In this document: positions 1-9,014 of the stretch, one piece after another
Position numbering within the stretch: position 1 is the stretch's first letter
How the letters are laid out: each line of letters opens with the position of its first letter
Assembly: GCA_016844955.1 (NCBI GenBank)
Contig: JAERTH010000128.1
Location: 1-44,047, forward strand
Length of the DNA stretch: 44,047 bases
Direction of reading: 5' to 3'
From: Fidelibacterota bacterium
GTDB taxonomy: Bacteria > Fidelibacterota > UBA8477 > JABMPR01
Translations under genes and position numbers: made by a program
The notes under the pieces: model-generated
Seen by the model: the letters and a program-made list of their open reading frames with translations, nothing else
Database searches by the model: none
Told to the model about the DNA's origin: nothing

Positions 1-3
1 ACC

Positions 4-109
4 CGTCTTTGCGAAGGAAGGATGACTGAAGCAATCTCTCTGTTCTAAACCACCGATCTTCAAAATTAAAGAGAGATCGCCACGTGTCTTACAGACACTC
101 GCGAAGACG
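4..109. repeat. Palindromic intergenic repeat element
   Basis: The outer arms CGTCTTTGCGA (4-14) and TCGCGAAGACG (99-109) are inverted complements with one mismatch, and inner arms GCAATCTCTC (31-40) and GAGAGATCGC (71-80) also pair with one mismatch. The whole 106-base unit can fold into a long imperfect hairpin. A diverged half-copy lies at 10489-10520. It resembles a non-coding, MITE-like or REP-like dispersed element. The remaining bases up to the carbamate kinase gene show nothing else I can name. Confidence 0.7.
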
Positions 110-233
110 TGGATGGAGCCAATTCTAGAGACTTTATAACCCTTCAACAAATTGCCCTGAATCGCCTGATTTGGGTTGAGTTTCATACCTGAGCTAATAG
201 ATTACTTTGCTGTTAATTTTGAAGGAGAAAATA

Positions 234-1172
234 TTGCGAAAAGCAGTTGTAGCACTGGGTGGTAATGCCATCTCTCCTCCAGGAGAGGTTGATTCCATTC
301 GGAACCAGTTTATGCACACACGAGAAAGTCTCGGTTCTATCATTGATTTACTAAAACAGGGTATCATTCCTGTCATAACCCATGGCAATGGACCTCAGGT
401 TGGAAACGCTGCACTGCGTACTGAGCAACTTGCTGATTCCATCCCCTATTTACCTCTGGGTATTAATGTCGCTGACACAGAAGGTGGCATGGGATATATG
501 ATTGAGCAATCAATGATTAACAGACTCAGAGCGGATAATATTGACCGAGAAGTGGTGACCCTTATCTCACAGGTACTGGTTGATGAAAATGATCCCTCTA
601 TCGAGAATCCCACCAAATTTATTGGTACAGGCCTGCCTGAGGAAGAGGCCCATCAAAAAGCCGCTCAATTTGGCTGGAGTATTAAACATATTGGAGATGG
701 TCAGTGGAGACGAGTAGTTCCTTCACCAGAACCAATTGATATCATTAATTCCAAAGTCATTAAAAAGCTCATCGATATGGGTCATATCGTCATTGCTGTT
801 GGCGGCGGTGGAGTTCCTGCATTCAGGGATATCAATGATAACCTGGAGGGGCTGGATGCTGTTATTGACAAGGACAAAGCCTCCGCACTTCTGGGAAACC
901 AGATTGGTGCTGAGCTACTCTACATCTTTACCAATGTTGAAAAAGTAGCCCTGAACTTCGCGAAAGCAGACGAAACCTTACTCTCAAATATAACTCTGGC
1001 TCAGGCCAAACAATACTATGCTGAAGGTCATTTTCCTCCGGGAAATATGGGTCCCAAAATTGAAGCCAGCATCAACTTTTTAGAAAATGGTGGCCAACAG
1101 GTCATCATCACATCAATTGAAAGCATCAAACTGGATGCTTCAGGTAAAAACGGAACCATCATTACCATTTGA
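234..1172 (+). CDS. arcC: Carbamate kinase
   Basis: Cytosolic kinase of the amino acid kinase family that interconverts carbamoyl phosphate plus ADP with carbamate/ammonia plus ATP. The product is 312 residues, the usual family length. The N-terminal ALGGNA loop, the THGNGPQVGN segment and the AVGGGGVPA segment are typical. I chose the TTG at 234 because GGAG lies six bases upstream and it gives the family-typical N-terminus (L/M-RKAVVALGG); an in-frame TTG at 207 has no ribosome binding site. No arginine deiminase or ornithine carbamoyltransferase gene is next to it, so whether it makes ATP from carbamoyl phosphate or the reverse is open. It is followed after 67 bases by sucC in the same direction. 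Confidence 0.9.
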   Translation: MRKAVVALGGNAISPPGEVDSIRNQFMHTRESLGSIIDLLKQGIIPVITHGNGPQVGNAALRTEQLADSIPYLPLGINVADTEGGMGYMIEQSMINRLRADNIDREVVTLISQVLVDENDPSIENPTKFIGTGLPEEEAHQKAAQFGWSIKHIGDGQWRRVVPSPEPIDIINSKVIKKLIDMGHIVIAVGGGGVPAFRDINDNLEGLDAVIDKDKASALLGNQIGAELLYIFTNVEKVALNFAKADETLLSNITLAQAKQYYAEGHFPPGNMGPKIEASINFLENGGQQVIITSIESIKLDASGKNGTIITI

Positions 1173-1239
1173 TAGGTCCAGTTAGAAAAGTAATCAGTCC
1201 AGAAGTGACTGATGTGAATTGAAAATGAGGAAACAATAC

Positions 1240-2403
1240 ATGAATATTCATGAGTATCAGGCGAAAGAGATCTTTCGGAAATACAGTGTCCCCGTTCCCA
1301 ACGGTGGTGTTGCATTTTCAGCGGAAGAGGCCTTGAATGTAGCCAAATCTCTTGACTCGAACATCTTTGTAGTCAAAGCCCAGATTCATGCAGGGGGTCG
1401 CGGAAAAGCAGGTGGTGTAAAAATCGCCAAAAACCTTGACGAAGTAACCCTCTATGCCAACGAAATTTTAGGCAAAACGCTGGTTACACACCAGACGGGA
1501 CCTGCTGGAAAAAAGGTTGCACGCCTTCTGGTTGAAGAAGGAATCGATATCCAACGTGAACTGTACATGGGGATCGTTCTCGATCGTCAAAGTGGCAAAT
1601 TCGTTTTTATGGTTTCCGTTGAGGGTGGAATGGAGATAGAAAGAGTCGCTGCTGAAACACCTGAAAAAATTATTAAAGAATGGATCGAGCCAGGGATTGG
1701 ACTTCAGGCCTTTCAAGCTAGAAAGCTAGCCTATGCTCTGGGTCTTGAGGGCATACAAGTCAAACAGGGTGTCAAATTCATGTTTGCGCTCTGGAATGCG
1801 TTCAATGCATCAGATGCCTCACTGGTTGAAATTAATCCGTTGGTAGTTACCGGAGCTGGTGATGTGATGGCATTGGATGCTAAAATGAATTTTGATGACA
1901 ATGCACTCTACCGTCATGCTGATATTCTAGAATTTCGTGATTTGAGCGAAGAAGAACCTTCAGAAGTGGAAGCATCCAATTTTAATCTCAATTATATCAA
2001 ATTGGATGGTAACGTAGGCTGCATGGTGAATGGTGCTGGTCTGGCCATGGGCACCATGGACATCATCAAATTGTATGGTGGTGAACCGGCCAATTTCCTT
2101 GATGTGGGTGGTGTGGCCAATCCAGATACCGTTGCCAATGGTTTCAGGATCATTATGACTGATGAAAATGTCAAAGCAGTCCTGGTCAATATCTTTGGGG
2201 GCATTGTGCGCTGTGACCGGGTCGCCATGGGCATTATTCAGGCTCTTGATCAGGTCAAAGTGAGCGTTCCGCTGGTCGTGCGACTGGCCGGGACCAACGC
2301 TGAAGAGGGTGCCAAAATTCTGGCAGAATCTGATATTGATTTTATCGTTGCCCACAGTCTGGCTGACGCTGCTGAAAAAGTTACTGCAGCCATCAAGGAG
2401 TAA
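1240..2403 (+). CDS. sucC: Succinyl-CoA synthetase, beta subunit (ADP- or GDP-forming)
   Basis: Nucleotide-binding subunit of the TCA-cycle enzyme that converts succinyl-CoA and NDP/Pi to succinate, CoA and NTP. It is 387 residues, matching the family. The N-terminus [12 protein letters not shown] is the classic start of the ATP-grasp domain, and the C-terminal CoA-ligase domain contains [11 protein letters not shown]. The ATG at 1240 is preceded by GAGG with a nine-base gap; a longer reading from 1219 would add seven non-family residues. The stop overlaps the ribosome binding site (GGAG) of sucD, so the two subunits are translationally linked. Whether ADP or GDP is preferred cannot be read with confidence. 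Confidence 0.96.
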   Translation: MNIHEYQAKEIFRKYSVPVPNGGVAFSAEEALNVAKSLDSNIFVVKAQIHAGGRGKAGGVKIAKNLDEVTLYANEILGKTLVTHQTGPAGKKVARLLVEEGIDIQRELYMGIVLDRQSGKFVFMVSVEGGMEIERVAAETPEKIIKEWIEPGIGLQAFQARKLAYALGLEGIQVKQGVKFMFALWNAFNASDASLVEINPLVVTGAGDVMALDAKMNFDDNALYRHADILEFRDLSEEEPSEVEASNFNLNYIKLDGNVGCMVNGAGLAMGTMDIIKLYGGEPANFLDVGGVANPDTVANGFRIIMTDENVKAVLVNIFGGIVRCDRVAMGIIQALDQVKVSVPLVVRLAGTNAEEGAKILAESDIDFIVAHSLADAAEKVTAAIKE

Positions 2404-2407
2404 TCTC

Positions 2408-3280
2408 ATGATTTTAGTAAATAATGATACAAAACTTGTGGTTCAAGGAATCACTGGTGGTGAGGGATCCTTTCACACAGCACAGATGCTGGAATATGGA
2501 ACCAAAGTAGTGGCTGGTGTTACACCAGGTAAGGGTGGACAAAAAACGGACACGGGTGTACCGATTTTCAATACCGTTAAAGAGGCAAAAGATCTGGCTG
2601 AGGCCAACACATCTGTAATCTTCGTCCCCCCTCCTTTTGCAGCTGATGCCATCATGGAAGCTGTTGATGCTGAATTGGATCTGGTGATTTGCATTACTGA
2701 AGGTATACCTACTGCAGATATGGTGAAGGTTCATGACTACATGGCTGGCAAAAAGACCCGCATGGTGGGTCCTAATTGTCCGGGTGTTATTTCACCAGGA
2801 TCAGGTAAAATTGGAATCATGCCAGGATTTATCCACCAGCAGGGCAAAGTTGGTGTCATTTCCCGTAGTGGAACCTTGACCTACGAGGCTGTGCATCAGC
2901 TCAGCTCCCGTGGGATTGGCCAATCCACCTGTATTGGAATTGGTGGTGATCCCATCATTGGATCAAACTTTATTGATCTGCTTACCCTCTTTAATGAGGA
3001 TGAAGGCACAGATGCTGTGGTTATGATTGGCGAGATTGGCGGAACCGCTGAAGAAGAGGCGGCTACCTGGGCTCAGGAAAACTTCACCAAGCCCATTGTG
3101 GCCTTTATTGCTGGTACCACAGCACCTCCCGGCCGTCGTATGGGTCATGCCGGAGCCATAATCTCTGGCGGCCAGGGAACAGCAGCTGATAAGATTGCTG
3201 CCCTTCAGGCTGCTGGAATTGCTGTATCTGAGAGCCCTGCAGGAATCGGTGAGCTCATGGAGCAAGTTTTAGCAAAATAA
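2408..3280 (+). CDS. sucD: Succinyl-CoA synthetase, alpha subunit
   Basis: CoA-binding and phosphohistidine-carrying subunit; it forms the heteromer with SucC. It is 290 residues. The Rossmann CoA domain is N-terminal (QGITGGEG at 13-20), PNCPG is at 122-126, and the phosphorylated histidine is H247 in [10 protein letters not shown]. The ATG at 2408 follows GGAG at 2397-2400, only four bases after the sucC stop; the open frame extends upstream inside sucC, but that extension is not family sequence. A hairpin terminator follows 13 bases after the stop, so arcC-sucC-sucD probably ends here as a unit. Confidence 0.96.
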   Translation: MILVNNDTKLVVQGITGGEGSFHTAQMLEYGTKVVAGVTPGKGGQKTDTGVPIFNTVKEAKDLAEANTSVIFVPPPFAADAIMEAVDAELDLVICITEGIPTADMVKVHDYMAGKKTRMVGPNCPGVISPGSGKIGIMPGFIHQQGKVGVISRSGTLTYEAVHQLSSRGIGQSTCIGIGGDPIIGSNFIDLLTLFNEDEGTDAVVMIGEIGGTAEEEAATWAQENFTKPIVAFIAGTTAPPGRRMGHAGAIISGGQGTAADKIAALQAAGIAVSESPAGIGELMEQVLAK

Positions 3281-3293
3281 GAAGTACAACATT

Positions 3294-3338
3294 GAGTGTG
3301 TCTTGCTAAGCCTGTCGAAGTATGACACACTCCTTTTT
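3294..3338 (+). terminator. Rho-independent terminator of sucCD, built on a repeat element
   Basis: Perfect nine-base arms GAGTGTGTC (3294-3302) and GACACACTC (3324-3332), followed by C and five T. The 21-base loop holds AAGCCTGTCGAAG, the core of a dispersed repeat also seen near 10535 and (reverse) near 29060. The arms themselves also look like the ends of that repeat (GTGTC...GACAC). Confidence 0.75.
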
Positions 3339-3352
3339 AGCATATTATTAAA

Positions 3353-3383
3353 TGCCGGACACTTGAGAAAGACGTATCCGGCA
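3353..3383. other. Small inverted repeat in the ndk leader
   Basis: TGCCGGA (3353-3359) pairs with TCCGGCA (3377-3383) across a 17-base loop, upstream of ndk. No T-run follows, so it is unlikely to be a terminator. It could be part of the ndk 5' leader or chance. Confidence 0.3.
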
Positions 3384-3409
3384 ATCAAAACAAATAGGAG
3401 TTAAATACA

Positions 3410-3838
3410 TTGGGTAACAAAACATTTGCAATAATCAAACCTGACGCTGTTGGTTCAGGAAAACTTGGAAAAGTCATCGACGCCACACTGGCTGCAGGCT
3501 TCAAAATCAAAGCAGGCCGCTTAACCCTGATCACCAGGGCCCAGGCTGAGGAATTTTACGGTGTGCACCGCGAGCGTCCATTCTACGGTGAATTGGTAGA
3601 TTTCATGTCTTCAGGACCAACTTTTGTCATGGCCCTGGAAAAAGGCAATGCTGTTCAGGCCTGGCGTGATACCATTGGTGCCACCGATCCAGCTGAAGCT
3701 GCTGAAGGTACTATTCGCAAAATGTATGCTGAAAACAAGGGCCGAAATGCCGTCCACGGATCTGATTCAGATGAGAATGCTGAGAAAGAGATTGCTTTCT
3801 TCTTTAGTGAAGCTGAAATTATCGCCACAAATCTCTAA
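3410..3838 (+). CDS. ndk: Nucleoside diphosphate kinase
   Basis: Transfers the gamma phosphate between nucleoside triphosphates and diphosphates through a phosphohistidine, keeping NTP/dNTP pools balanced. The product is 142 residues, the normal size. The N-terminal TFAIIKPDAV strand and the active-site block NAVHGSDS, with catalytic H116, are intact. The start is TTG at 3410, supported by GGAG at 3397-3400 with a nine-base gap; there is no ATG alternative in frame near it. It follows the sucD terminator, so it probably has its own promoter in the 129-base gap. The next gene starts 26 bases downstream in the same direction. Confidence 0.95.
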   Translation: MGNKTFAIIKPDAVGSGKLGKVIDATLAAGFKIKAGRLTLITRAQAEEFYGVHRERPFYGELVDFMSSGPTFVMALEKGNAVQAWRDTIGATDPAEAAEGTIRKMYAENKGRNAVHGSDSDENAEKEIAFFFSEAEIIATNL

Positions 3839-3864
3839 TTATTAGCCTGTATCGGGAGGCAGAA

Positions 3865-4707
3865 ATGACTAATTTTGTTCTACTTAAGCGCGCGATCTGG
3901 GGTCTATTGCTGATTAGCATATTAGTCAATTGTGATATGTGGAATAGCAGGTTTGGCCGTGAAGAGATCAAATTGGGTGAATATGTTACCCTGGAGGTGG
4001 AGACACCTACTGAAGGGCAAAGCATTCGCTGGATTTTTTCCCAACTGCCAGATAGCAGCATGATACAAGGTTTTCTGCCTTCGGATACACTCACTACGGT
4101 TTCGTTTCAACCTGATTTACTTGGTGAATATAATGTTACCCTGGAAATCACTGAAAACGAAGAAGTTGAGTCCTCCAACTATTACTTTGATGTAGTCATG
4201 AATGAAGACAATACCGTGGTGAATGGTGAAATACCGCAACATTTATTTGAAGCTTACACTGAAGATACTACAGTTGCCGATACGCCTGTAGTAGAACTGA
4301 CAGAAGAGGGTGATCCGCGAAAATATATGTCCAAGGTGGTTTCGCCAAATCAACCCAAGGCTACACCAACCCGCAAATCAGCCAGCAGAACAAAAGCAGT
4401 TAAACGTAAAGTTGCTGCAAAAGCCAGTCGCGGAAATCTGATTCCCCGCGCAGCCAAAACTTTCACAATCCAGGTATCATCCTGGCCATCTCTGGATGAA
4501 GCACAATCAGCTTCGCAAGAGTTACTGGATAAATATGGCATCGATAGCTATATCCAACGCGCGTTTTTTAAGGATAAGGATGAAATCTACTATCGTCTGC
4601 GTGTTGGTAATTTCCAGGAATCCAGTGATGCTGAAGCCTATGCAAAAGAAATTCAAGACATGACCAGTTTACCTGTCTGGGTAGATTTTGTACGGCAGGA
4701 AATGTAA
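3865..4707 (+). CDS. SPOR-domain exported protein, probable lipoprotein
   Basis: 280 residues. The N-terminus has a basic start and a hydrophobic stretch (about 9-22) ending at C23 in ILVNC. The -1 residue is Asn, so the lipobox is imperfect and lipidation is likely but not certain. The middle (about 25-150) looks like a beta-rich extracellular domain, followed by a Lys/Arg/Ala-rich linker (about 165-192). The C-terminal 80 residues (about 198-278) match a SPOR domain, which binds peptidoglycan stripped of stem peptides, typically at division sites. GGGAGG lies five bases before the ATG. The long basic linker could span the periplasm or peptidoglycan. Its partner may be the membrane protein encoded 43 bases downstream. 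Confidence 0.75.
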   Translation: MTNFVLLKRAIWGLLLISILVNCDMWNSRFGREEIKLGEYVTLEVETPTEGQSIRWIFSQLPDSSMIQGFLPSDTLTTVSFQPDLLGEYNVTLEITENEEVESSNYYFDVVMNEDNTVVNGEIPQHLFEAYTEDTTVADTPVVELTEEGDPRKYMSKVVSPNQPKATPTRKSASRTKAVKRKVAAKASRGNLIPRAAKTFTIQVSSWPSLDEAQSASQELLDKYGIDSYIQRAFFKDKDEIYYRLRVGNFQESSDAEAYAKEIQDMTSLPVWVDFVRQEM

Positions 4708-4750
4708 TACCACCAGGATTACTTAATCTTACACATTCGGAGATTCACTT

Positions 4751-6019
4751 ATGCTTGAGACCCAATTAGATTTCAACTTCAGGGATTTATTCCGCGCTCC
4801 GCGCCTTGCCCTGGGCCGTCGGATGATGGTTATGCTTGAAGCCCTATTTGCATCATACCTTGTATTCGTTTTATTTACTTATCTGGCTTTGCTGGTGGAT
4901 GGTAATTCATTCGGAGCCATCTGGAACGATTTCCATCTGTTTCCACCATTGTTTGTATGTTATGCAATCAGTCTGTTAGCTAAAGTCTTTGTTATAGCTT
5001 CCTATGTTTTCGCATTTGTAGCGATCTGGATAGGATTTACTGCCGTTGCCAAAATCACCATCAAAGAGTACAAGGGAGATCTCTTTTACTCATCCAAAGA
5101 TGGATGGAAATGGGCAATGAATAATTGGTTCCCCGTATTTTTTGGACCGATTTCAATCGCCATCGTCGTAGGTTTTTTCGTTGTACTGGCTGGCATTTTC
5201 GGTTGGTTGGCTCAATGGCCGGTGCTTGACATCCTACTTTATGGGCTATTGTTCGTTATTTTTGTTCCCACCGCGCTGTTTCTAACCTTTTCAGCACTGG
5301 CTCTGGTTACAAGTATTGTCATGTCCCCCAGTATCGTTGCCTGTGCAGAAGAAGACACCATGGGATCCATGTTTGGATCTTATACACTGCTCTGGAACCA
5401 ACCCATACGCCTCATTCTTTATACCCTGATAACCGTGGTTGCTGCATTTATTGGTTATCACATTTTTTGCATATTTATTCTTTCAGCATTCAAATTTCTG
5501 GAAATGGTCTTCGGTCATGAGATGATTATGGGCAACGCTTTTGTGGCAATCAAACAGGTTGGAATGGATTTGTTTGGTAACTATAGCTTCTTACCCACGG
5601 ATATTTTTCATAAACTAAATCTCAATTTCAGCTGGTTGGAGATTCCAGACTGCTTAACGCGCGTGTTTGAAGTCAGCCAGGCTAGCGGCTGCGGTACCAG
5701 TGCTGGTTGTGGCGGGTGTGCCTCTGCGCCTCCAGTCATCTCAGCCACAGTAACCCAGACTATCACCGGTGTCCTGGTTGGGATTATCTCACTATTGGCT
5801 TTCTTGGCTGTACCTGCCTATACCCTGTCAACTCTGGCTACAGGTTTTGCAACATCTTTTATTGTTCTCACCAAGCACAAAGATGATCAGGATTTGATTG
5901 CACGTAAAGATGCTGATGAACGTGCCGAAGCCGAAGCAGCAGAAGCTGAGGAAGAAACTCCAGAAGCTCAAGCTACTGAGACTACTATGGAATCAGAGGA
6001 CAAACCTGCTAAAGAATAG
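4751..6019 (+). CDS. Polytopic membrane protein of unknown function with a Cys/Gly-rich loop
   Basis: I do not recognise a named family. The 422 residues contain roughly seven hydrophobic segments (about 29-50, 66-100, 131-157, 160-192, 220-250 and 334-372, some wide enough for two helices). Between the last two lies a hydrophilic loop with the spaced cysteines C314, C320 and C323 (GCG..AGCGGC), plus C301 just before it; this could bind a metal or form disulfides. The C-terminal tail from about 377 is highly charged and Glu/Ala-rich. GGAG lies eight bases before the ATG. It probably shares a transcript with the SPOR gene, and a strong terminator follows 25 bases after its stop. Confidence 0.7.
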   Translation: MLETQLDFNFRDLFRAPRLALGRRMMVMLEALFASYLVFVLFTYLALLVDGNSFGAIWNDFHLFPPLFVCYAISLLAKVFVIASYVFAFVAIWIGFTAVAKITIKEYKGDLFYSSKDGWKWAMNNWFPVFFGPISIAIVVGFFVVLAGIFGWLAQWPVLDILLYGLLFVIFVPTALFLTFSALALVTSIVMSPSIVACAEEDTMGSMFGSYTLLWNQPIRLILYTLITVVAAFIGYHIFCIFILSAFKFLEMVFGHEMIMGNAFVAIKQVGMDLFGNYSFLPTDIFHKLNLNFSWLEIPDCLTRVFEVSQASGCGTSAGCGGCASAPPVISATVTQTITGVLVGIISLLAFLAVPAYTLSTLATGFATSFIVLTKHKDDQDLIARKDADERAEAEAAEAEEETPEAQATETTMESEDKPAKE

Positions 6020-6037
6020 TGGAAATAAATTAGATTA

Positions 6038-6071
6038 TAAAAAAGGCTGAGATTTCTCTCAGCCTTTTTTT
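6038..6071. terminator. Bidirectional rho-independent terminator
   Basis: Stem GGCTGAGA (6045-6052) / TCTCAGCC (6057-6064) with loop TTTC, flanked by a run of A on the left and seven T on the right. It can end both the plus-strand membrane-protein gene and the minus-strand nfeD-floA operon, which converge here. Confidence 0.9.
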
Positions 6072-6088
6072 GTTCACTTTATTTGAGA

Positions 6089-6580
6089 TTAACTGTTGTG
6101 GAACCAGTCATCATTGGATTGCATAGCTCTGGGCTTTCCCAAGATCTCATGCAAGAGGATACCCTGCTCAATCGTTGAATAGGGCGCCAACACCTCATCT
6201 AGAGATTGTCCAGACTCCTGAGAGCGGTCCTGCTCCAGCAGTCCAGCCTCCTGAGTTTCCTCAGCAAGGCTCTGAGAGCCTTCCATAAAGGATGTGGCCG
6301 GTGCTGGTGCGGGTTTAACCTCCTGCACTACCGCCACGGGTTCTGGGTCGAATTCAGGGATTTCCTGCTGAAAAAAGGCGGGCTCCTGTTCCTCTTCCAT
6401 GAATTCCTGTTTAAGTTGCTCCAAGATACCACTCACTTTCTGAGCAGCTTTAGAGGGAGCTTTTTGAGGAGTTGCCCCTGATGCTCCCTCTGCTTTCTGT
6501 CGCTTCTTATTCTTGGACCAGGCCGAGATCGCCATATAAACAATGAAAAAGAATATGGGACCAATACTGTCAAAATCCAT
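6089..6580 (-). CDS. Small membrane-anchored protein, third gene of the nfeD-floA operon
   Basis: 163 residues of unknown function. The N-terminus has one hydrophobic segment (about 7-21, IGPIFFFIVYMAI) followed by a basic cluster (SKNKKRQK), so the protein should be inner-membrane anchored with its tail in the cytoplasm. The rest is acidic, rich in Gln, Glu, Pro and Ala and probably disordered up to a short C-terminal segment (ILLHEILGKPRAM) that looks structured. It starts 11 bases after the floA stop and ends just before a terminator, so it is cotranscribed with nfeD and floA. Short proteins of this layout are known beside other membrane-scaffold genes, but I cannot name a family. Confidence 0.65.
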   Translation of the reverse strand: MDFDSIGPIFFFIVYMAISAWSKNKKRQKAEGASGATPQKAPSKAAQKVSGILEQLKQEFMEEEQEPAFFQQEIPEFDPEPVAVVQEVKPAPAPATSFMEGSQSLAEETQEAGLLEQDRSQESGQSLDEVLAPYSTIEQGILLHEILGKPRAMQSNDDWFHNS

Positions 6581-6591
6581 AGGATCAGACC

Positions 6592-7566
6592 TTATTTTTT
6601 GTCAGTTTTTTCAGGACCTGAGATATTTTGTCTCATACCGGTATCAGCCTGGATGTTTTCCATGCGATAGTAATCAAGAATTCCCAAATTACCCTGGCGA
6701 AAGGCCTCAGCCATAGCACGTGGAACTTCAGACTCAGCTTCCACAACCTTGGCCCGCATTTCTTGCGTCTTGGCCTTCATTTCCTGTTCTTCAGCAACAG
6801 CCATAGCCCTGCGCTTTTCAGCAACAGCCTGGGCTATGTTTTTATCCGCATCAGCCTGATCCATTTGCAGGGTTGCGCCAATATTCTTACCGACATCTAC
6901 ATCGGCAATATCGATGGATAGAATTTCGAATGCCGTTCCAGCATCAAGGCCCTTGGCCAATACATTTTTGGAGATAATGTCTGGATTTTCCAACACTTCC
7001 TTATGCGCCTGCGATGAACCGATGGAACTCACAATACCTTCACCAACACGGGCCAGTACAGTTTCCTCACCAGCACCACCAATGAGGCGGTCAATGTTGG
7101 CTCGGACCGTTACTTTGGCTACGGAGAATAGCTGAATACCATCCTTGGCGATGGCGGATACCCGAGGTGTTTCGATAACGCGGGGATTAACACTCATTTT
7201 CACAGCATCCAGAACGTCACGACCTGCCAGATCTATGGCAGCGGCTCGTTGAAACTCCAGATCAATGTTTGCTTTATCAGCAGCGATCAAGGCCAGAACA
7301 ACCTTATTCACATCGCCACCGGCTAGATAGTGAGCCTCAAGGACATCGGTGTCCATGTCCAATCCCGCCTTTCGAGCACTCACCAGGGTGTTAATGATGA
7401 GTGGCGGTGGAATTCTTCGCAACCGCATTCCAATAAGCGTTAAGAGTCCTACATATACCTGCGCTGCCGCAGCACTAATCCACAGACCGATTGGGATGAA
7501 GTAGGTAAATAGAACCAGGAAGGCAACCAAGCCAACCAGGATAAACATCAATGGTAGTGTTTCCAC
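6592..7566 (-). CDS. floA: Flotillin-like protein FloA
   Basis: Membrane scaffold of the SPFH superfamily that organises functional membrane microdomains. It is 324 residues, close to the Bacillus FloA. An N-terminal hydrophobic hairpin (about 6-45) leads into the diagnostic [12 protein letters not shown] stretch, then the SPFH domain, and an Ala/Glu-rich coiled coil (about 240-295). The start is GTG, with GGAGG just upstream at a short four-base spacing; an overlapping ATG is out of frame. The gene lies 20 bases downstream of nfeD, the classical genetic partner of this flotillin type, and 11 bases upstream of a small membrane protein that may belong to the same assembly. Confidence 0.93.
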   Translation of the reverse strand: METLPLMFILVGLVAFLVLFTYFIPIGLWISAAAAQVYVGLLTLIGMRLRRIPPPLIINTLVSARKAGLDMDTDVLEAHYLAGGDVNKVVLALIAADKANIDLEFQRAAAIDLAGRDVLDAVKMSVNPRVIETPRVSAIAKDGIQLFSVAKVTVRANIDRLIGGAGEETVLARVGEGIVSSIGSSQAHKEVLENPDIISKNVLAKGLDAGTAFEILSIDIADVDVGKNIGATLQMDQADADKNIAQAVAEKRRAMAVAEEQEMKAKTQEMRAKVVEAESEVPRAMAEAFRQGNLGILDYYRMENIQADTGMRQNISGPEKTDKK

Positions 7567-7586
7567 ATTTCCTCCAGATTTATATG

Positions 7587-8924
7587 TTAAGCTTTTTTAT
7601 TAACGACCACCCGATTTCCATCGATTCGGATGATAGTGATCTCTGTATCTTTCTCGATGAAATCACCTGGGGTGACTACATCAATTCTTTGCTCATCGAT
7701 CAGTGCTGTCCCTGAGGGACGTAAAGAGGTCAATGCCAGGCCGTGCTTGCCCACCAAATGCTCTAGACCAATACTTCCACTATAACCCTTAGTACTCTGC
7801 TCACTCTCTTTCAGACTGATTTTTTGCCAGGCCTTGGATCGGAGCATGCGTTTGATCATTAATCCCAGACCAAACAACCCGCCAACGATGGCTATGGATA
7901 AACCCCAGAGTGCTGAATTAATATCAGCTGGAGTGGGCGCTGAGGGTAGCAACATGGTAAACATGGCATAAATCATGAGAATAATACCCAGAATACCGAC
8001 CACTCCAAAACCGGGAATGATAAAAGCCTCAACTCCCAGGAGCACAATACCACCTAACAAGAATAGCATCTCCATCATGCTGGCCAGATTTGCTATCAGA
8101 GAGGTCGAGAAAAACAGGAACAAGGCCAGCAGACCAACGCTGCCGGGGATGCCCCAGCCGGGACTCTGAATTTCAAAGATTAAACCCAGAAAACCCAGGG
8201 TCATCAACAATGAACTCACAACGGGGTCTGTCAAAAAGCGGACAATGATCTCAGACCAGGTCGGCTCCACCAGTACTACATCCTTTTGAGAATATCCAAA
8301 GTGCTTCAATACTTCATGCATTGAATCCATTTGATAATCTGCCATACCATACTTCATTGCTGTAGAAGTCCTGAGTGTCAATAACTTACCGGCAGCTGCC
8401 CCCTCAATATCCCCAACAAAAAGTGTATCCCCCGTGTCACTGACCAAGGTATCGATATCCAGAGATTCATCCACCATGGCCATGGCGATATCTGGGTTGC
8501 GTCCCTTGGATTCTGCAGTAGAAGCCATTTCTTCACGCATGTAGGACTGGGCCTTTTCACCGGCTTTTTGACTCTGGCCATCCACCACAGTGGTGGCACC
8601 CATGGTTGCCCCGGAGCGCATGACAATGGTATCACAAGCCAGGGTAATCAGGGACCCAGCCGAGATGGCTTTGGTATTAACAAAAGCAATGGTCTGTATT
8701 TCGGAGTTTAGCAGGGCATTTTTCATCATTGTGGCTGCATCCACTCGTCCGCCAAAGGTATCAATATCCAGAATAATGGCATCGCCACCCTCCTGGTTCA
8801 GTTGTGGAATCTGACGTTCAAAAAAATAGGCCAGTCCCATGTCGATGGTCCCTTTTACCTCTAGCACATAGACCTGAGGAAAAAGTAGGATGGGAAGTAA
8901 CATAAACAGGATTATACGTCGCAT
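7587..8924 (-). CDS. nfeD: NfeD long form: membrane-bound ClpP-class serine protease with NfeD domain
   Basis: 445 residues from an ATG at 8924. A TTG six codons upstream also opens the frame but lacks a ribosome binding site. Domains in order: signal peptide (1 to about 19), a ClpP/SppA-like serine protease domain with [10 protein letters not shown] and the catalytic-Ser segment AISAGSLIT, a Lys/Arg-containing helix ([15 protein letters not shown]) with the expected general-base Lys, four to five membrane helices (about 235-360), and a C-terminal OB-fold NfeD domain (about 375-445). Homologues cleave stomatin/flotillin partners. Its pairing with floA immediately downstream supports a joint role in membrane-domain quality control. 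Confidence 0.92.
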   Translation of the reverse strand: MRRIILFMLLPILLFPQVYVLEVKGTIDMGLAYFFERQIPQLNQEGGDAIILDIDTFGGRVDAATMMKNALLNSEIQTIAFVNTKAISAGSLITLACDTIVMRSGATMGATTVVDGQSQKAGEKAQSYMREEMASTAESKGRNPDIAMAMVDESLDIDTLVSDTGDTLFVGDIEGAAAGKLLTLRTSTAMKYGMADYQMDSMHEVLKHFGYSQKDVVLVEPTWSEIIVRFLTDPVVSSLLMTLGFLGLIFEIQSPGWGIPGSVGLLALFLFFSTSLIANLASMMEMLFLLGGIVLLGVEAFIIPGFGVVGILGIILMIYAMFTMLLPSAPTPADINSALWGLSIAIVGGLFGLGLMIKRMLRSKAWQKISLKESEQSTKGYSGSIGLEHLVGKHGLALTSLRPSGTALIDEQRIDVVTPGDFIEKDTEITIIRIDGNRVVVNKKA

Positions 8925-9014
8925 TGTTGACCCCGTATTCAATTTATTCTAATTCATTACTAAGTAGGGAAAGATAACCGTTACTGACACAGGTCGAAAT
9001 GGAAATCGATGAAA

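Noticed and set aside
1193..1213. Hairpin ATCAGTC / GACTGAT between carbamate kinase and sucC as a terminator
   Set aside because: The stem is only seven bases with no T-run, and sucC has its ribosome binding site right after it; cotranscription is more likely.
4751..6019. Reading the Cys/Gly-rich loop protein as a heavy-metal transporter
   Set aside because: No CPx, HMA or permease signature is present; three or four cysteines in a loop are not enough for that assignment.
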